Assembly (NCBI GenBank): GCA_003142355.1
Contig: PLMF01000093.1
Coordinates: forward strand, 1 to 6,948
Length of the DNA: 6,948 bases
Reading direction: 5' to 3'
DNA from: Bryobacterales bacterium
Lineage (GTDB): Bacteria > Acidobacteriota > Terriglobia > Bryobacterales > Bryobacteraceae
Below the pieces are notes generated by a model. The model did no database searches. It was not told the origin of the DNA and saw only the letters and a list, made by a program, of their open reading frames with translations. Shown piece after piece: positions 1 through 5,526 of the stretch; positions within the stretch are counted from its first letter, which is position 1, and every line of letters starts with the position of its first letter. The position numbers were made by a program, and so were the translations under genes.

Positions 1-27
1 GCGAAACTCGAAGCCTGTCCCCTGCGC

Positions 28-63
28 AACATCTCCCCCACTCCTGTGTTATAGTCTTCAAAA
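28..63 (+). promoter_or_regulatory. Candidate extended -10 promoter for the DUF192-TPR-flp-membrane operon
   Basis: A TGTTATAGT string at 47-55 matches an extended -10 element (TGnTATAAT, hexamer TATAGT at 50-55). No convincing -35 hexamer is seen about 17 nt upstream, which an extended -10 can tolerate. Transcription would begin near 62, only a couple of bases before the TTG start at 64, so the first mRNA would be leaderless or nearly so. This is inference from the string alone. Confidence 0.35.
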
Positions 64-414
64 TTGAAGGTATCGGTGCGGAACCAGACTCGCCACACCG
101 TCCTGGCTCACGCTGCCGAGGTGGCTGATACCAGCGCCAAGCGGCGTACCGGCTTGCTAAAGCACGAAAGGTTGGAGCCAGGCGAAGGCTTGTGGATTAC
201 CCCTTGCGAATCGGTCCATACGTTCTTTATGAAGTTTCCGATCGACTTGGTGTACCTGGACAAACACCACAAGGTTCGGAAGGCCAGAAGCGCGGTGCGG
301 CCGTGGAGGCTATCCGCCTGCCTGCTGGCTCATTCCGTGCTCGAGCTTCCGGCGGGGACAGTGGAGCAGAGCGGCACGCAAGCCGGCGACGAGTTGGTGA
401 TTGACAAGTCATGA
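64..414 (+). CDS. DUF192 family protein
   Basis: A 116-residue protein covering a whole DUF192 domain, from about residue 20 to 113. The family hallmarks are in order: an RRTGLL segment at 27-32, EGLWI at 41-45, CESVHTFFMKFPIDLVYLD at 48-66, and a C-terminal ELPAGTVEQSGTQAGD stretch at 94-109. DUF192 proteins are small beta-rich domains of unknown biochemical role, often secreted, but no signal peptide is visible here, so this one is probably cytoplasmic. The start is TTG at 64: an in-frame TAG at 52-54 rules out a longer protein, and no other start lies upstream. There is no Shine-Dalgarno, consistent with a leaderless message. The stop overlaps the ATG of the next gene (ATGA), implying translational coupling and first place in the operon. 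The family call is firm; the function is not known. Confidence 0.85.
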   Translation: MKVSVRNQTRHTVLAHAAEVADTSAKRRTGLLKHERLEPGEGLWITPCESVHTFFMKFPIDLVYLDKHHKVRKARSAVRPWRLSACLLAHSVLELPAGTVEQSGTQAGDELVIDKS

Positions 415-1382
415 CACCACGACTCTGGTTGGTGGCGCTGGCGTTCCCCGTAGCGTCCTGCGTCCAACACACACAGGTCGCCAAGGCTCCGCCGCCTCCC
501 CAGACCGTATGGGACCGCCAGATTCACAACGCCATCGACGCCGGCGACGGCGATTACCAGTTGCGGGTGCTGCGCCAGAAACTGGCCGCCGATCCCGACG
601 ACATCCCTATCCGCCTCGAACTGGCCAAGGCCTACTGCGATCGCGGATACCCGGACGTGGCCCTCGAGATCTGCCGCCTGGCAGCCGCCCGCTTCCCGGA
701 ATCCGGCGAGGCCCAACTGGCGCTCGTACGCGCCCTGCGCGACATGAACCGCCGCTCCGAAGCTATCGACGGTTTGGTGGCATTCCTGAAGGCCCACCCG
801 CAAACCGGCCCCGAGTATTTCTCCTGGCTGGGCATTCTGCGCGATGAATCGGGCCTCTGGCCGCTCGGCGAGCCGGCCCACCGCAAGGCCCTCGAACTGG
901 CCCCGTCGCTCGACTATCTGTACAACAACCTCGGCTATAACCTGTTGATGCAAAAGAAGTATGCTGAAGCCGCCGCGGAGTTTCGGGAGGCCTTGAAGCT
1001 CAACCCCCGCTCCCCCGTGGCACGCAACAACCTGGGCCTGGCTCTGGCCAGTCTGGACGAAACCGATCAGGCGCTGGCCAACTGGCGGTCCGGCTCCGAC
1101 CCCGCCACCGCGCACAACAATCTGGCCGCCGTGCTCATGGAAAAAGGGAACTACCCTAACGCCCGTAAGGAATTAGAGATAGCCTTGAGCTACAATGACG
1201 CTTGCCCGGCCGCGCTCAAGAACCTGGAGTTGGTGTCCCGTCTGGACGGGCATCCGGCCACGCTGGCCGTGAAGCCGGCCGAATCGCGCTGGCAACGCTG
1301 GAAAATCGCGTTTCGCAGGCTTCTTGTGGGACCTTTGGATAATTCGCGGACGGAACCGGTCAAGACCGCGTCCGCCCCATAA
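411..1382 (+). CDS. TPR-repeat lipoprotein, TadD-like
   Basis: A 323-residue protein with a short lipoprotein signal: hydrophobic residues 5-16 end in the lipobox VASC, so Cys17 should be lipidated after signal peptidase II cleavage, followed by a Pro-rich linker (27-31). From about 66 to 267 it is built of tetratricopeptide repeats. The clearest are at 168-201 (YLYNNLGYNLL ... KYAEAAAEFREAL ... NP) and 202-235, with another at 234-267. The C-terminal 45 residues are basic and unstructured-looking. TPR lipoproteins of this design next to Flp pilins are typically TadD, which helps localise or assemble the Tad/Flp secretion apparatus. The assignment to TadD is inferred from lipobox, TPRs and the adjacent pilin, since no other tad gene is in the window. 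It overlaps the DUF192 gene by 4 nt and ends 13 nt before the pilin. It could instead be a general TPR scaffold lipoprotein. Confidence 0.85.
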   Translation: MTPRLWLVALAFPVASCVQHTQVAKAPPPPQTVWDRQIHNAIDAGDGDYQLRVLRQKLAADPDDIPIRLELAKAYCDRGYPDVALEICRLAAARFPESGEAQLALVRALRDMNRRSEAIDGLVAFLKAHPQTGPEYFSWLGILRDESGLWPLGEPAHRKALELAPSLDYLYNNLGYNLLMQKKYAEAAAEFREALKLNPRSPVARNNLGLALASLDETDQALANWRSGSDPATAHNNLAAVLMEKGNYPNARKELEIALSYNDACPAALKNLELVSRLDGHPATLAVKPAESRWQRWKIAFRRLLVGPLDNSRTEPVKTASAP

Positions 1383-1384
1383 CC

Positions 1385-1393
1385 GGAGAGGAA
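1385..1393 (+). promoter_or_regulatory. Strong ribosome-binding site for flp
   Basis: GGAGAGGAA lies just before the ATG at 1396. It is the clearest Shine-Dalgarno sequence in the operon and fixes the pilin start against the longer open frame. High translation of the pilin relative to its neighbours would suit a structural subunit. Confidence 0.7.
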
Positions 1394-1395
1394 CG

Positions 1396-1581
1396 ATGAA
1401 AGCATTGATCGTCCGTTTTATTGGCGATGAACAGGGACAGGACTTGGTGGAATACGCCCTGATTGTGGCAGCCGTAGGCTTGGCCCTGATCACCACCGTG
1501 AACCAGCTCTCACAAGGCGTCGTCAGCCTTTACCAGAGCATCACGGGGGACCTGTCGAGCATCGGCACCACGGGCACGTAA
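1396..1581 (+). CDS. flp: Flp/Fap family type IVb pilin
   Basis: A 61-residue Flp prepilin. A short charged leader (1-14) ends in Gly14, followed by QDLVEY, giving the G|xxxxEY processing motif of Flp pilins with Glu at +5 and Tyr at +6. The prepilin peptidase (TadV-like) should cleave after Gly14 to leave a mature pilin of 47 residues. Residues 21-36 form the hydrophobic helix (ALIVAAVGLALITTVN) that packs in the membrane and then in the pilus core. The C-terminus is short and Ser/Thr/Gly-rich. The frame is open from further upstream, but the ATG at 1396 is chosen because a strong ribosome-binding site, GGAGAGGAA at 1385-1393, precedes it and the leader then has normal Flp length. Its neighbours are a TadD-like lipoprotein upstream and a membrane protein downstream. 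The pilus motor, secretin and peptidase genes are absent from this window and would have to be elsewhere. Confidence 0.95.
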   Translation: MKALIVRFIGDEQGQDLVEYALIVAAVGLALITTVNQLSQGVVSLYQSITGDLSSIGTTGT

Positions 1582-1596
1582 CTTCAGGCATACCAC

Positions 1597-3216
1597 GTGC
1601 GGCCGGTGAAGGTGCTCGCATGCCTGCTGCCTGACCTGGCGCTGGTCGTTGCCTGCGTCACGTTGGTCTATTGCCTGTTCCTCTTCCAGGGCTATCGGAA
1701 GTTGTTTCGTGATTCGGATGCCGGATGGCACATCCGAACGGGTGAGGCCATCCTGGCCACCGGCGAGTTGCCGCGCACCGATCCCTATTCCTTCACCCGC
1801 GGCGGCCAGCCCTGGTTCGCGTGGGAATGGATGGCGGATATCGCCGCCGGCGCCGTCGATCGCGCCGCCGGCCTCTCCGGAGTAGCGCTTTTCTATGCCG
1901 CCGCCATCGCCGCGGGCGTCTGGCTGTGGTTCCGGCTCCATTGGGCGCTCGATGGCAATTTCTTGCTGGCGTGCGCCATGGCGCCCCTGCTGCTCTCCAC
2001 CTGTAACATCCATTGGCTGGCCAGGCCGCACATCCTCAGTTGGCTCTTCCTGCTGGCCGCGCTCCTCCATGCTGAACGTGCGCGCCCGCCATTCCGCCTC
2101 CGCCACGCCGTCGAAATAGCCATCTTTACGGCGTTGTGGGCGAATATCCATGCCAGTTTCTTTTTTGCGCCGCTCATCGCGCTCCTCTACATCTGGCGCG
2201 GACCCGTGCGCTGGTTCCTCTGGGCCGCCCTCATCTCCGCTATCGCGCCGCTCGCCAACCCTTATGGCTGGCATCTCTACGCGCACGTATTCCGCTACCT
2301 CACGGATTCCGAGCTCCTTTCCCGCATCGGCGAGTTTCAGAGCTTCGATTTCCACGCCCCCGGCTCCTGGCCGATCATTGCGACACTCCTCGTCGCCGTC
2401 GCCGGCGGCACCCTGGCCCTGTTGGGCTCTGCGAAAACCTGGGGACTGACGGATGTGTCCCAAGGCGCGCGCTCTCTCTCGCCAAACGACGTGCCGTCGC
2501 ATCGCCGCGTGGACGCATCCGTCAGTCCCCGGGTTTTCGCCCCTTTACGAAACACCTCAGCCTCGCTGTATGAGAAATGCGGCCCCGGCAGCCGCCCCGA
2601 GCATTTCGTGCTGGCCATGCTGCTCGCCGCCATGGCGTTGCGCTCCGCCCGCGCCTTGCCGCTGGTGGCCTTGCTCGTGCTGCCGCTGGCCAACGCCGCC
2701 ATCACGGCCACTCTCCGTCGGGCCGCAGTGCTGGACGGTTTTCTAACCTACTCCGCCCGCCTGCGCGCCATAGATGCCCGCTTCTCTGGCTTGGCCCTTG
2801 TGCCCCTGGTGCTGCTAGCGTGTTTCGCCCTGCTGCGCACCCCCGCCATCCAGGCCGCCACGGGTTTCCCCCCCGACCAGTTCCCCGTCGAGGCATATTC
2901 GCAAATTGCCCGCCTCCCCGCCGGCGCCCGCCTGTTCGCCCCCGACAAATTCGGCGGATACCTCATCTACCGCTCCCAAGGCGCCCGCAAAGTCTTCTTC
3001 GACGGCCGTAGCGACCTCTACGGCGCCGATTTCCTCAAGCAATACGCCCGCATGGTCCAGTTGCGTCCCGGCTGGCGCGAGTATTGGGACTCCTTCCACT
3101 TCACCCACGCGCTAGTCCCCAACGACTACTCACTCATTCCAGCCCTAGAGCAGCTCGGCTGGACCCTGGTCTACCACGATCAAACCGTCACGCTGCTCAA
3201 GTGGGGCATGCTTTAG
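1597..3216 (+). CDS. Polytopic membrane protein, GT-C glycosyltransferase-like, with in-frame palindrome insert
   Basis: A 539-residue inner-membrane protein with roughly ten predicted helices, starting with 9-30 and 93-112, and the last clear ones near 338-363 and 395-413. After helix 1 a loop carries RDSDAGWHIRTGE (38-50), then PRTDPYSFT (59-67) and WFAWEW (73-78). An acidic D-x-D in the first periplasmic loop is characteristic of GT-C glycosyltransferases that use lipid-linked sugars. The C-terminal 100 residues form a soluble domain with APDKFGGYLIY (448-458) and FFDGRSDLYG (467-476). I recognise this architecture as a recurrent family of unnamed bacterial membrane proteins, but the enzyme activity is inferred. 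Being 15 nt after the pilin, it might modify surface structures. The start is GTG at 1597, the first possible codon after the in-frame stop at 1579; GTG 1606 or 1612 are alternatives. Residues 279-315 are encoded by a palindrome (2431-2540) and look foreign. Confidence 0.8.
   Translation: MRPVKVLACLLPDLALVVACVTLVYCLFLFQGYRKLFRDSDAGWHIRTGEAILATGELPRTDPYSFTRGGQPWFAWEWMADIAAGAVDRAAGLSGVALFYAAAIAAGVWLWFRLHWALDGNFLLACAMAPLLLSTCNIHWLARPHILSWLFLLAALLHAERARPPFRLRHAVEIAIFTALWANIHASFFFAPLIALLYIWRGPVRWFLWAALISAIAPLANPYGWHLYAHVFRYLTDSELLSRIGEFQSFDFHAPGSWPIIATLLVAVAGGTLALLGSAKTWGLTDVSQGARSLSPNDVPSHRRVDASVSPRVFAPLRNTSASLYEKCGPGSRPEHFVLAMLLAAMALRSARALPLVALLVLPLANAAITATLRRAAVLDGFLTYSARLRAIDARFSGLALVPLVLLACFALLRTPAIQAATGFPPDQFPVEAYSQIARLPAGARLFAPDKFGGYLIYRSQGARKVFFDGRSDLYGADFLKQYARMVQLRPGWREYWDSFHFTHALVPNDYSLIPALEQLGWTLVYHDQTVTLLKWGML
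2431..2540. repeat. 110-bp palindromic element inside a coding sequence
   Basis: The 30-nt arms at 2431-2460 and 2511-2540 are inverted copies of each other, matching at 28 of 30 positions; the core of the left arm reads GGGGACTGACGGATG. The two differences (2440/2531 and 2456/2515) would be G-U pairs in RNA, so the transcript could form an unbroken 30-bp stem. The 50-nt loop contains a second small hairpin, CGACG-TGC-CGTCG at 2487-2499. The open frame passes through it as residues 279-315 of the membrane protein, in a hydrophilic stretch (to about residue 332) between two hydrophobic segments. Size and symmetry suggest a REP/MITE-like or Rickettsia-palindromic-element-like insertion. The exact right boundary is uncertain because 2541-2595 also encodes atypical hydrophilic sequence. 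Confidence 0.8.
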
Positions 3217-3638
3217 CTTGCCCTCCATCCCCGTGGCCCAGCCCGTAGGCGCTAAAATAATCCCAGCGACAAGCTCAGGTTTGTTGATTGGGGCGAAATT
3301 TGCTTGATGCGGCCTGCCAGGGGTGATCTCCCGAACGCCGTTTGGGGCAAGTTTCCGAGTTGCCGACCATCCACTCGAGGTCGAGCCCAGCCGCATCCGC
3401 ATACAGCGCATCAACGCCATTGTGGCGAGAGATCTCCACGCGATTCACTTCCGACGCGTCGCCCCCCAGAGCCAATCCGGACAAATACTCGATAAACTGC
3501 TCAACGCATACCTCTATGCGGAAGATGCAGGCAATCCCAAGCGGCAGATCCATCAGGGCGAAAGCTGAATGGCTGAGCTACTCGACCACTCGAAGTGCTT
3601 GGCGCGAAGGTCTTTCCGGGGATCTCGGCGATTTTCGC
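3217..3638. other. Region without a confident gene; possible gene relics
   Basis: About 420 nt separate the + strand operon from the minus-strand gene. A TAAAAT string at 3253-3258 could be a -10 box of a lost or remodelled downstream gene, with no matching -35. Two overlapping frames look mildly coding and cannot be separated by eye: + 3323-3568 (81 codons, GTG start, ending LNAYLYAEDAGNPKRQIHQGES from about residue 60, weak similarity to nothing I recognise) and minus 3275-3553 (92 codons). Both have similar G/C content at third positions. A short hairpin GGCGA-TTT-TCGCC at 3627-3639 touches the stop of the minus-strand gene and might help end its transcript, but it lacks a U-tract. Confidence 0.4.
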
Positions 3639-4463
3639 CTATTTCATTTCCAGCTTTGCTTTCAGCTGTTGGCGTTCCGAACTCCGATTCCAGGGGTCAC
3701 CGAGCAGTTCGTGAATAGCATCAACAAGCTGGAAGAGTGAGGTTGCCTCATGCCGTCTCAGCTGGCCGGGCAGGTCGGTCTCGCGCTCGACCACTTGGAT
3801 CTGCCGACCCGCGGCGTAGTCTTCTAGCCGGGCTTGAGCAAGATTGGCCTGCCGATTGAGAAACTCCCTGTCGCTTGCCTTGAGCTTGTCGACTCCAATC
3901 CTTTTCAGTGCCGTAAGTGCAGCGAAGGATTGAGAGGGCCAATCAATGTGAAAAGCAGTAATCCGCACTTCGCCAAGGATTACCGGGATCGCCTCTTCAC
4001 CGTACAGCGCCAGTTGAAGTACACCAGAGGACCTGTCTCCTTTGCTCATCAACTCACTCGCCGCGGCAATAGCCTTGGTCCGTTCAGCGCGAGCTTCAGC
4101 TTCGCGCTGCCGTAAAATCTCATCCTGTTGACGAAAGTACCCAAGCACGGAAAGAACAACCGGACCCACCACGCCAAACCAGGTGATTAAGGTCTTAGTA
4201 ACTTCCCAGCTGCTAGGTCTTTCTTTGCCGGCTAGTTTTTGTTCCGCAGCGCGCACTTCAAGTTCAATCTTGCGAAGCTCAAGGGCGCTCCTCGCATCGA
4301 TATCCGTGTGTTCTTTTGGGTTTTCTTCATTTCCCCTACCTGGCATGTCATTACTACTTCCGAGAATACGCGGGGCTGAGATGGAAGGCGAGACTTCAAA
4401 GCCCTTCGACTCTTTGATGGGCTCCAATTCCGACCCTGCGTCGAACGACGAGGCCATGCCCAT
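3639..4463 (-). CDS. Unrecognised single-pass membrane protein with coiled coils
   Basis: A 274-residue protein I cannot assign to a family. Residues 1-56 are polar and low-complexity. Residues 57-82 are a charged, probably coiled-coil helix (ALELRKIELEVRAAEQKLAGK). One clear membrane segment lies at 91-110 (TLITWFGVVGPVVLSVLGYF). A second charged helix follows at 111-140, rich in Arg/Glu/Ala. Residues 145-265 are a soluble alpha-helical domain in which LALYGEEAIPVIL (150-162) and SFAALTALKRIG (179-190) look like helical-repeat pairs. There is no signal peptide. The ATG at 4463 is the first start after an in-frame TGA (4473-4475); ATG 4457 is equally possible and neither has a clear Shine-Dalgarno. 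It lies on the opposite strand to all other good genes, downstream of the relic at 4540-4755 and between the pilin operon and the TIR gene. A sensing or scaffold role is possible but nothing in the sequence proves it. Confidence 0.6.
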   Translation of the reverse strand: MGMASSFDAGSELEPIKESKGFEVSPSISAPRILGSSNDMPGRGNEENPKEHTDIDARSALELRKIELEVRAAEQKLAGKERPSSWEVTKTLITWFGVVGPVVLSVLGYFRQQDEILRQREAEARAERTKAIAAASELMSKGDRSSGVLQLALYGEEAIPVILGEVRITAFHIDWPSQSFAALTALKRIGVDKLKASDREFLNRQANLAQARLEDYAAGRQIQVVERETDLPGQLRRHEATSLFQLVDAIHELLGDPWNRSSERQQLKAKLEMK

Positions 4464-4539
4464 AAGAATACATCAACACGTCGGCCAGGGAAAGGCGTGG
4501 AACTCCGTTGAAAGTAGCGCGCGAAGACCCCGCGAGTCT

Positions 4540-4755
4540 TTACTGGGGCTTCGTCGTCTCGCGAGTCCAGCCGGCGGAGACTCCGGCAGCGCCAGTCTCA
4601 ACGTTCTCCAGGAAGGTGTATCGCGTGCCCGTCTTGGCAAATCCAGAGAGGTCCCTGTCTGCCCCGTAGATCGGGATCTGTTCGCGCTTTGTGCTCTCGA
4701 TCGGCTGCTCGGCGCCCCAACAGCTACCCTCGTCCGAATTCCACGGCGGGACCTT
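4540..4755 (-). pseudogene. Start-less minus-strand frame, probable C-terminal gene remnant
   Basis: Reading leftward from 4755, 71 sense codons end in TAA at 4540-4542. The peptide begins KVPPWNSDEGSCWGAEQP, continues with IPIYGADRDLSGFAKTG and ends GWTRETTKPQ. An in-frame TGA (4756-4758) closes it upstream and there is no ATG, GTG or TTG inside, so it cannot be translated as it stands. Its even amino-acid composition, three tryptophans and mostly G/C third positions look like real coding sequence and not a random frame. I do not recognise the family. It lies 76 nt upstream of, and on the same strand as, the membrane-protein gene at 3639-4463, so the two may once have formed an operon. Confidence 0.45.
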
Positions 4756-4778
4756 TCAGCCTAGCCGATTGGGAGCGG

Positions 4779-4827
4779 TTGACGGCCTAGTCGGACAATG
4801 GTGGTAACACATATCCCCATTGTCCGA
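4779..4827. repeat. 11-bp perfect inverted repeat, operator-like
   Basis: TCGGACAATGG at 4791-4801 and CCATTGTCCGA at 4817-4827 are perfect inverted copies separated by 15 nt. There is no U-tract, so it is not a typical terminator. A TTGACG string at 4779-4784 stands 17 nt before TGGTAA (4802-4807), a weak sigma-70-like spacing that the left arm would fill. It could be an operator for the TIR gene 130 nt downstream, a regulator site for leftward transcription, or the ends of a lost small insertion. The inverted repeat is certain; the role is a guess. Confidence 0.5.
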
Positions 4828-4948
4828 GCGGGCGACGATACGACCGTAGCAGCTCTACCCGGACGATGATTGGTGTGACTGCCGCAAGCGGGTCCACACA
4901 TGTCGGGCGTCTCGCGAGCTCCGAAGGCCGCGTCTGACGGACTGGTTC

Positions 4949-4953
4949 GAGGG
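4949..4953 (+). promoter_or_regulatory. Ribosome-binding site supporting the GTG start of the TIR gene
   Basis: GAGGG sits 5 nt upstream of the GTG at 4959. Since a TAG (4956-4958) directly precedes that GTG in frame, this site favours 4959 over the next in-frame GTG at 4980. Confidence 0.4.
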
Positions 4954-4958
4954 CGTAG

Positions 4959-5381
4959 GTGTATCCTGATGTTTACACTGTGTCCTGCCCCGCTGCAGCA
5001 CCTGCGGATGGCTTTCTGTCCTACAACAGACGTGATCGGTCTGTCGTGAAGACGGTTGCTCGACGCCTGTCAGCCCGAGGAGGGATCACGGTTTGGTTTG
5101 ACGAGTGGAATCTGGTCCCCGGCACTCCTTGGCAACCTGAGATCGAAAAGGCTCTCCAGAATTGTCGAAGTGTGGCTGTGTTCGTCGGACCTAGCGGTGT
5201 CAGTCCATGGCAGAACGAAGAGATGCGGGCAGCGATCAACCGGCGGGTCCAAGAGACGCGTGGACTGTTCCGCGTGATCCCTGTACTGCTCCCCGGCGCA
5301 GCGAAAGAGATCTTGGAGAGCCTCCAGTTCCTTTCGGCGACGACCTGGGTTGAGTTCGACGATGCGGTGGACGATGAGTGA
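4959..5381 (+). CDS. TIR-domain protein, truncated by an in-frame stop
   Basis: A 140-residue open frame that is almost entirely one TIR domain (about 17-135). Visible motifs: GFLSYNRRDRSVV (18-30, first strand and box 1), VWFDEWNLVPGTPW (45-58), SVAVFVGPSG (71-80), SPWQNEEMRAAI (82-93) and RVIPVLLPGA (105-114). Bacterial and SARM1-type TIR NADases carry a catalytic Glu four residues after a Trp in this helix; here Trp84 and Glu88 fit, so the catalytic site looks intact. Such TIR domains usually sit at the N-terminus of larger immune or NTPase proteins that deplete NAD+ on sensing infection. This one ends at a TGA (5379-5381) that interrupts family sequence continuing in the same frame, and an IS21 element begins 38 nt later, so any sensor domain is lost. 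The start is GTG 4959, just after an in-frame TAG; GTG 4980 is an alternative. Whether the lone domain is made or active is unknown. Confidence 0.8.
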   Translation: MYPDVYTVSCPAAAPADGFLSYNRRDRSVVKTVARRLSARGGITVWFDEWNLVPGTPWQPEIEKALQNCRSVAVFVGPSGVSPWQNEEMRAAINRRVQETRGLFRVIPVLLPGAAKEILESLQFLSATTWVEFDDAVDDE

Positions 5382-5418
5382 GCCTTGCACCGCCTTGTGT
5401 GTGGTGTTCGCGGGTTGC
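5382..5418 (+). pseudogene. In-frame remnant of the TIR gene after the premature stop
   Basis: Reading on in the TIR frame past the TGA at 5379-5381 gives ALHRLVCGVRGL up to 5417. This matches the usual ending of this TIR subfamily, in which a D/E-rich turn is followed by an aLxrLvxGIxG stretch. It shows that the original gene ran through the stop and that the TGA is a nonsense change (for example from CGA). The homology ends where the insertion-sequence terminus begins at about 5419. Confidence 0.6.
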
Positions 5419-5424
5419 TGTCAA

Positions 5425-5492
5425 CGCCGGTCTAGAATTCCCCAAAAGCGCCGGTTGAAAATTCCCCAGTAGCGCCGGTCGAAAAATCCCCA
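5425..5492 (+). repeat. Three 20-nt direct repeats at a 24-nt period in the IS21 left end
   Basis: Copies lie at 5425-5444, 5449-5468 and 5473-5492. Each starts CGCCGGT, has an A-rich centre and ends TCCCCA; they differ only in the middle positions. IS21-family ends carry such multiple repeats as transposase binding sites. The even 24-nt spacing puts them about two helical turns apart, on nearly the same face of the DNA. Confidence 0.85.
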
Positions 5493-5526
5493 GGTATGGA
5501 ATACGTTGGGCTGACCAAGGAGCCCA

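Noticed and set aside
330..1115. Long minus-strand open frame of 261 codons across the TPR gene
   Set aside because: It lies antisense to a gene with lipobox, TPR repeats and operon overlap; its composition is the usual GC-rich shadow.
1510..2502. Minus-strand open frame of 330 codons under the membrane-protein gene
   Set aside because: Arg/Gly/Glu-rich low-complexity translation antisense to a clear polytopic membrane protein; shadow frame.
4524..4540. Rho-independent terminator after the minus-strand relic (AAGAC/GTCTT stem)
   Set aside because: Only a 5-bp stem with a 7-nt loop and no U-tract; too weak to list as a terminator.
4183..4764. + strand open frame of 193 codons opposite the minus-strand membrane protein
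   Set aside because: Ser/Leu/Arg-rich and antisense to two better minus-strand frames; no recognisable motif.
5425..5492. Short CRISPR array suggested by three evenly spaced repeats
   Set aside because: Gaps between copies are only 4 nt, there are no unique spacers, and the repeats sit at an IS21 end next to istA.
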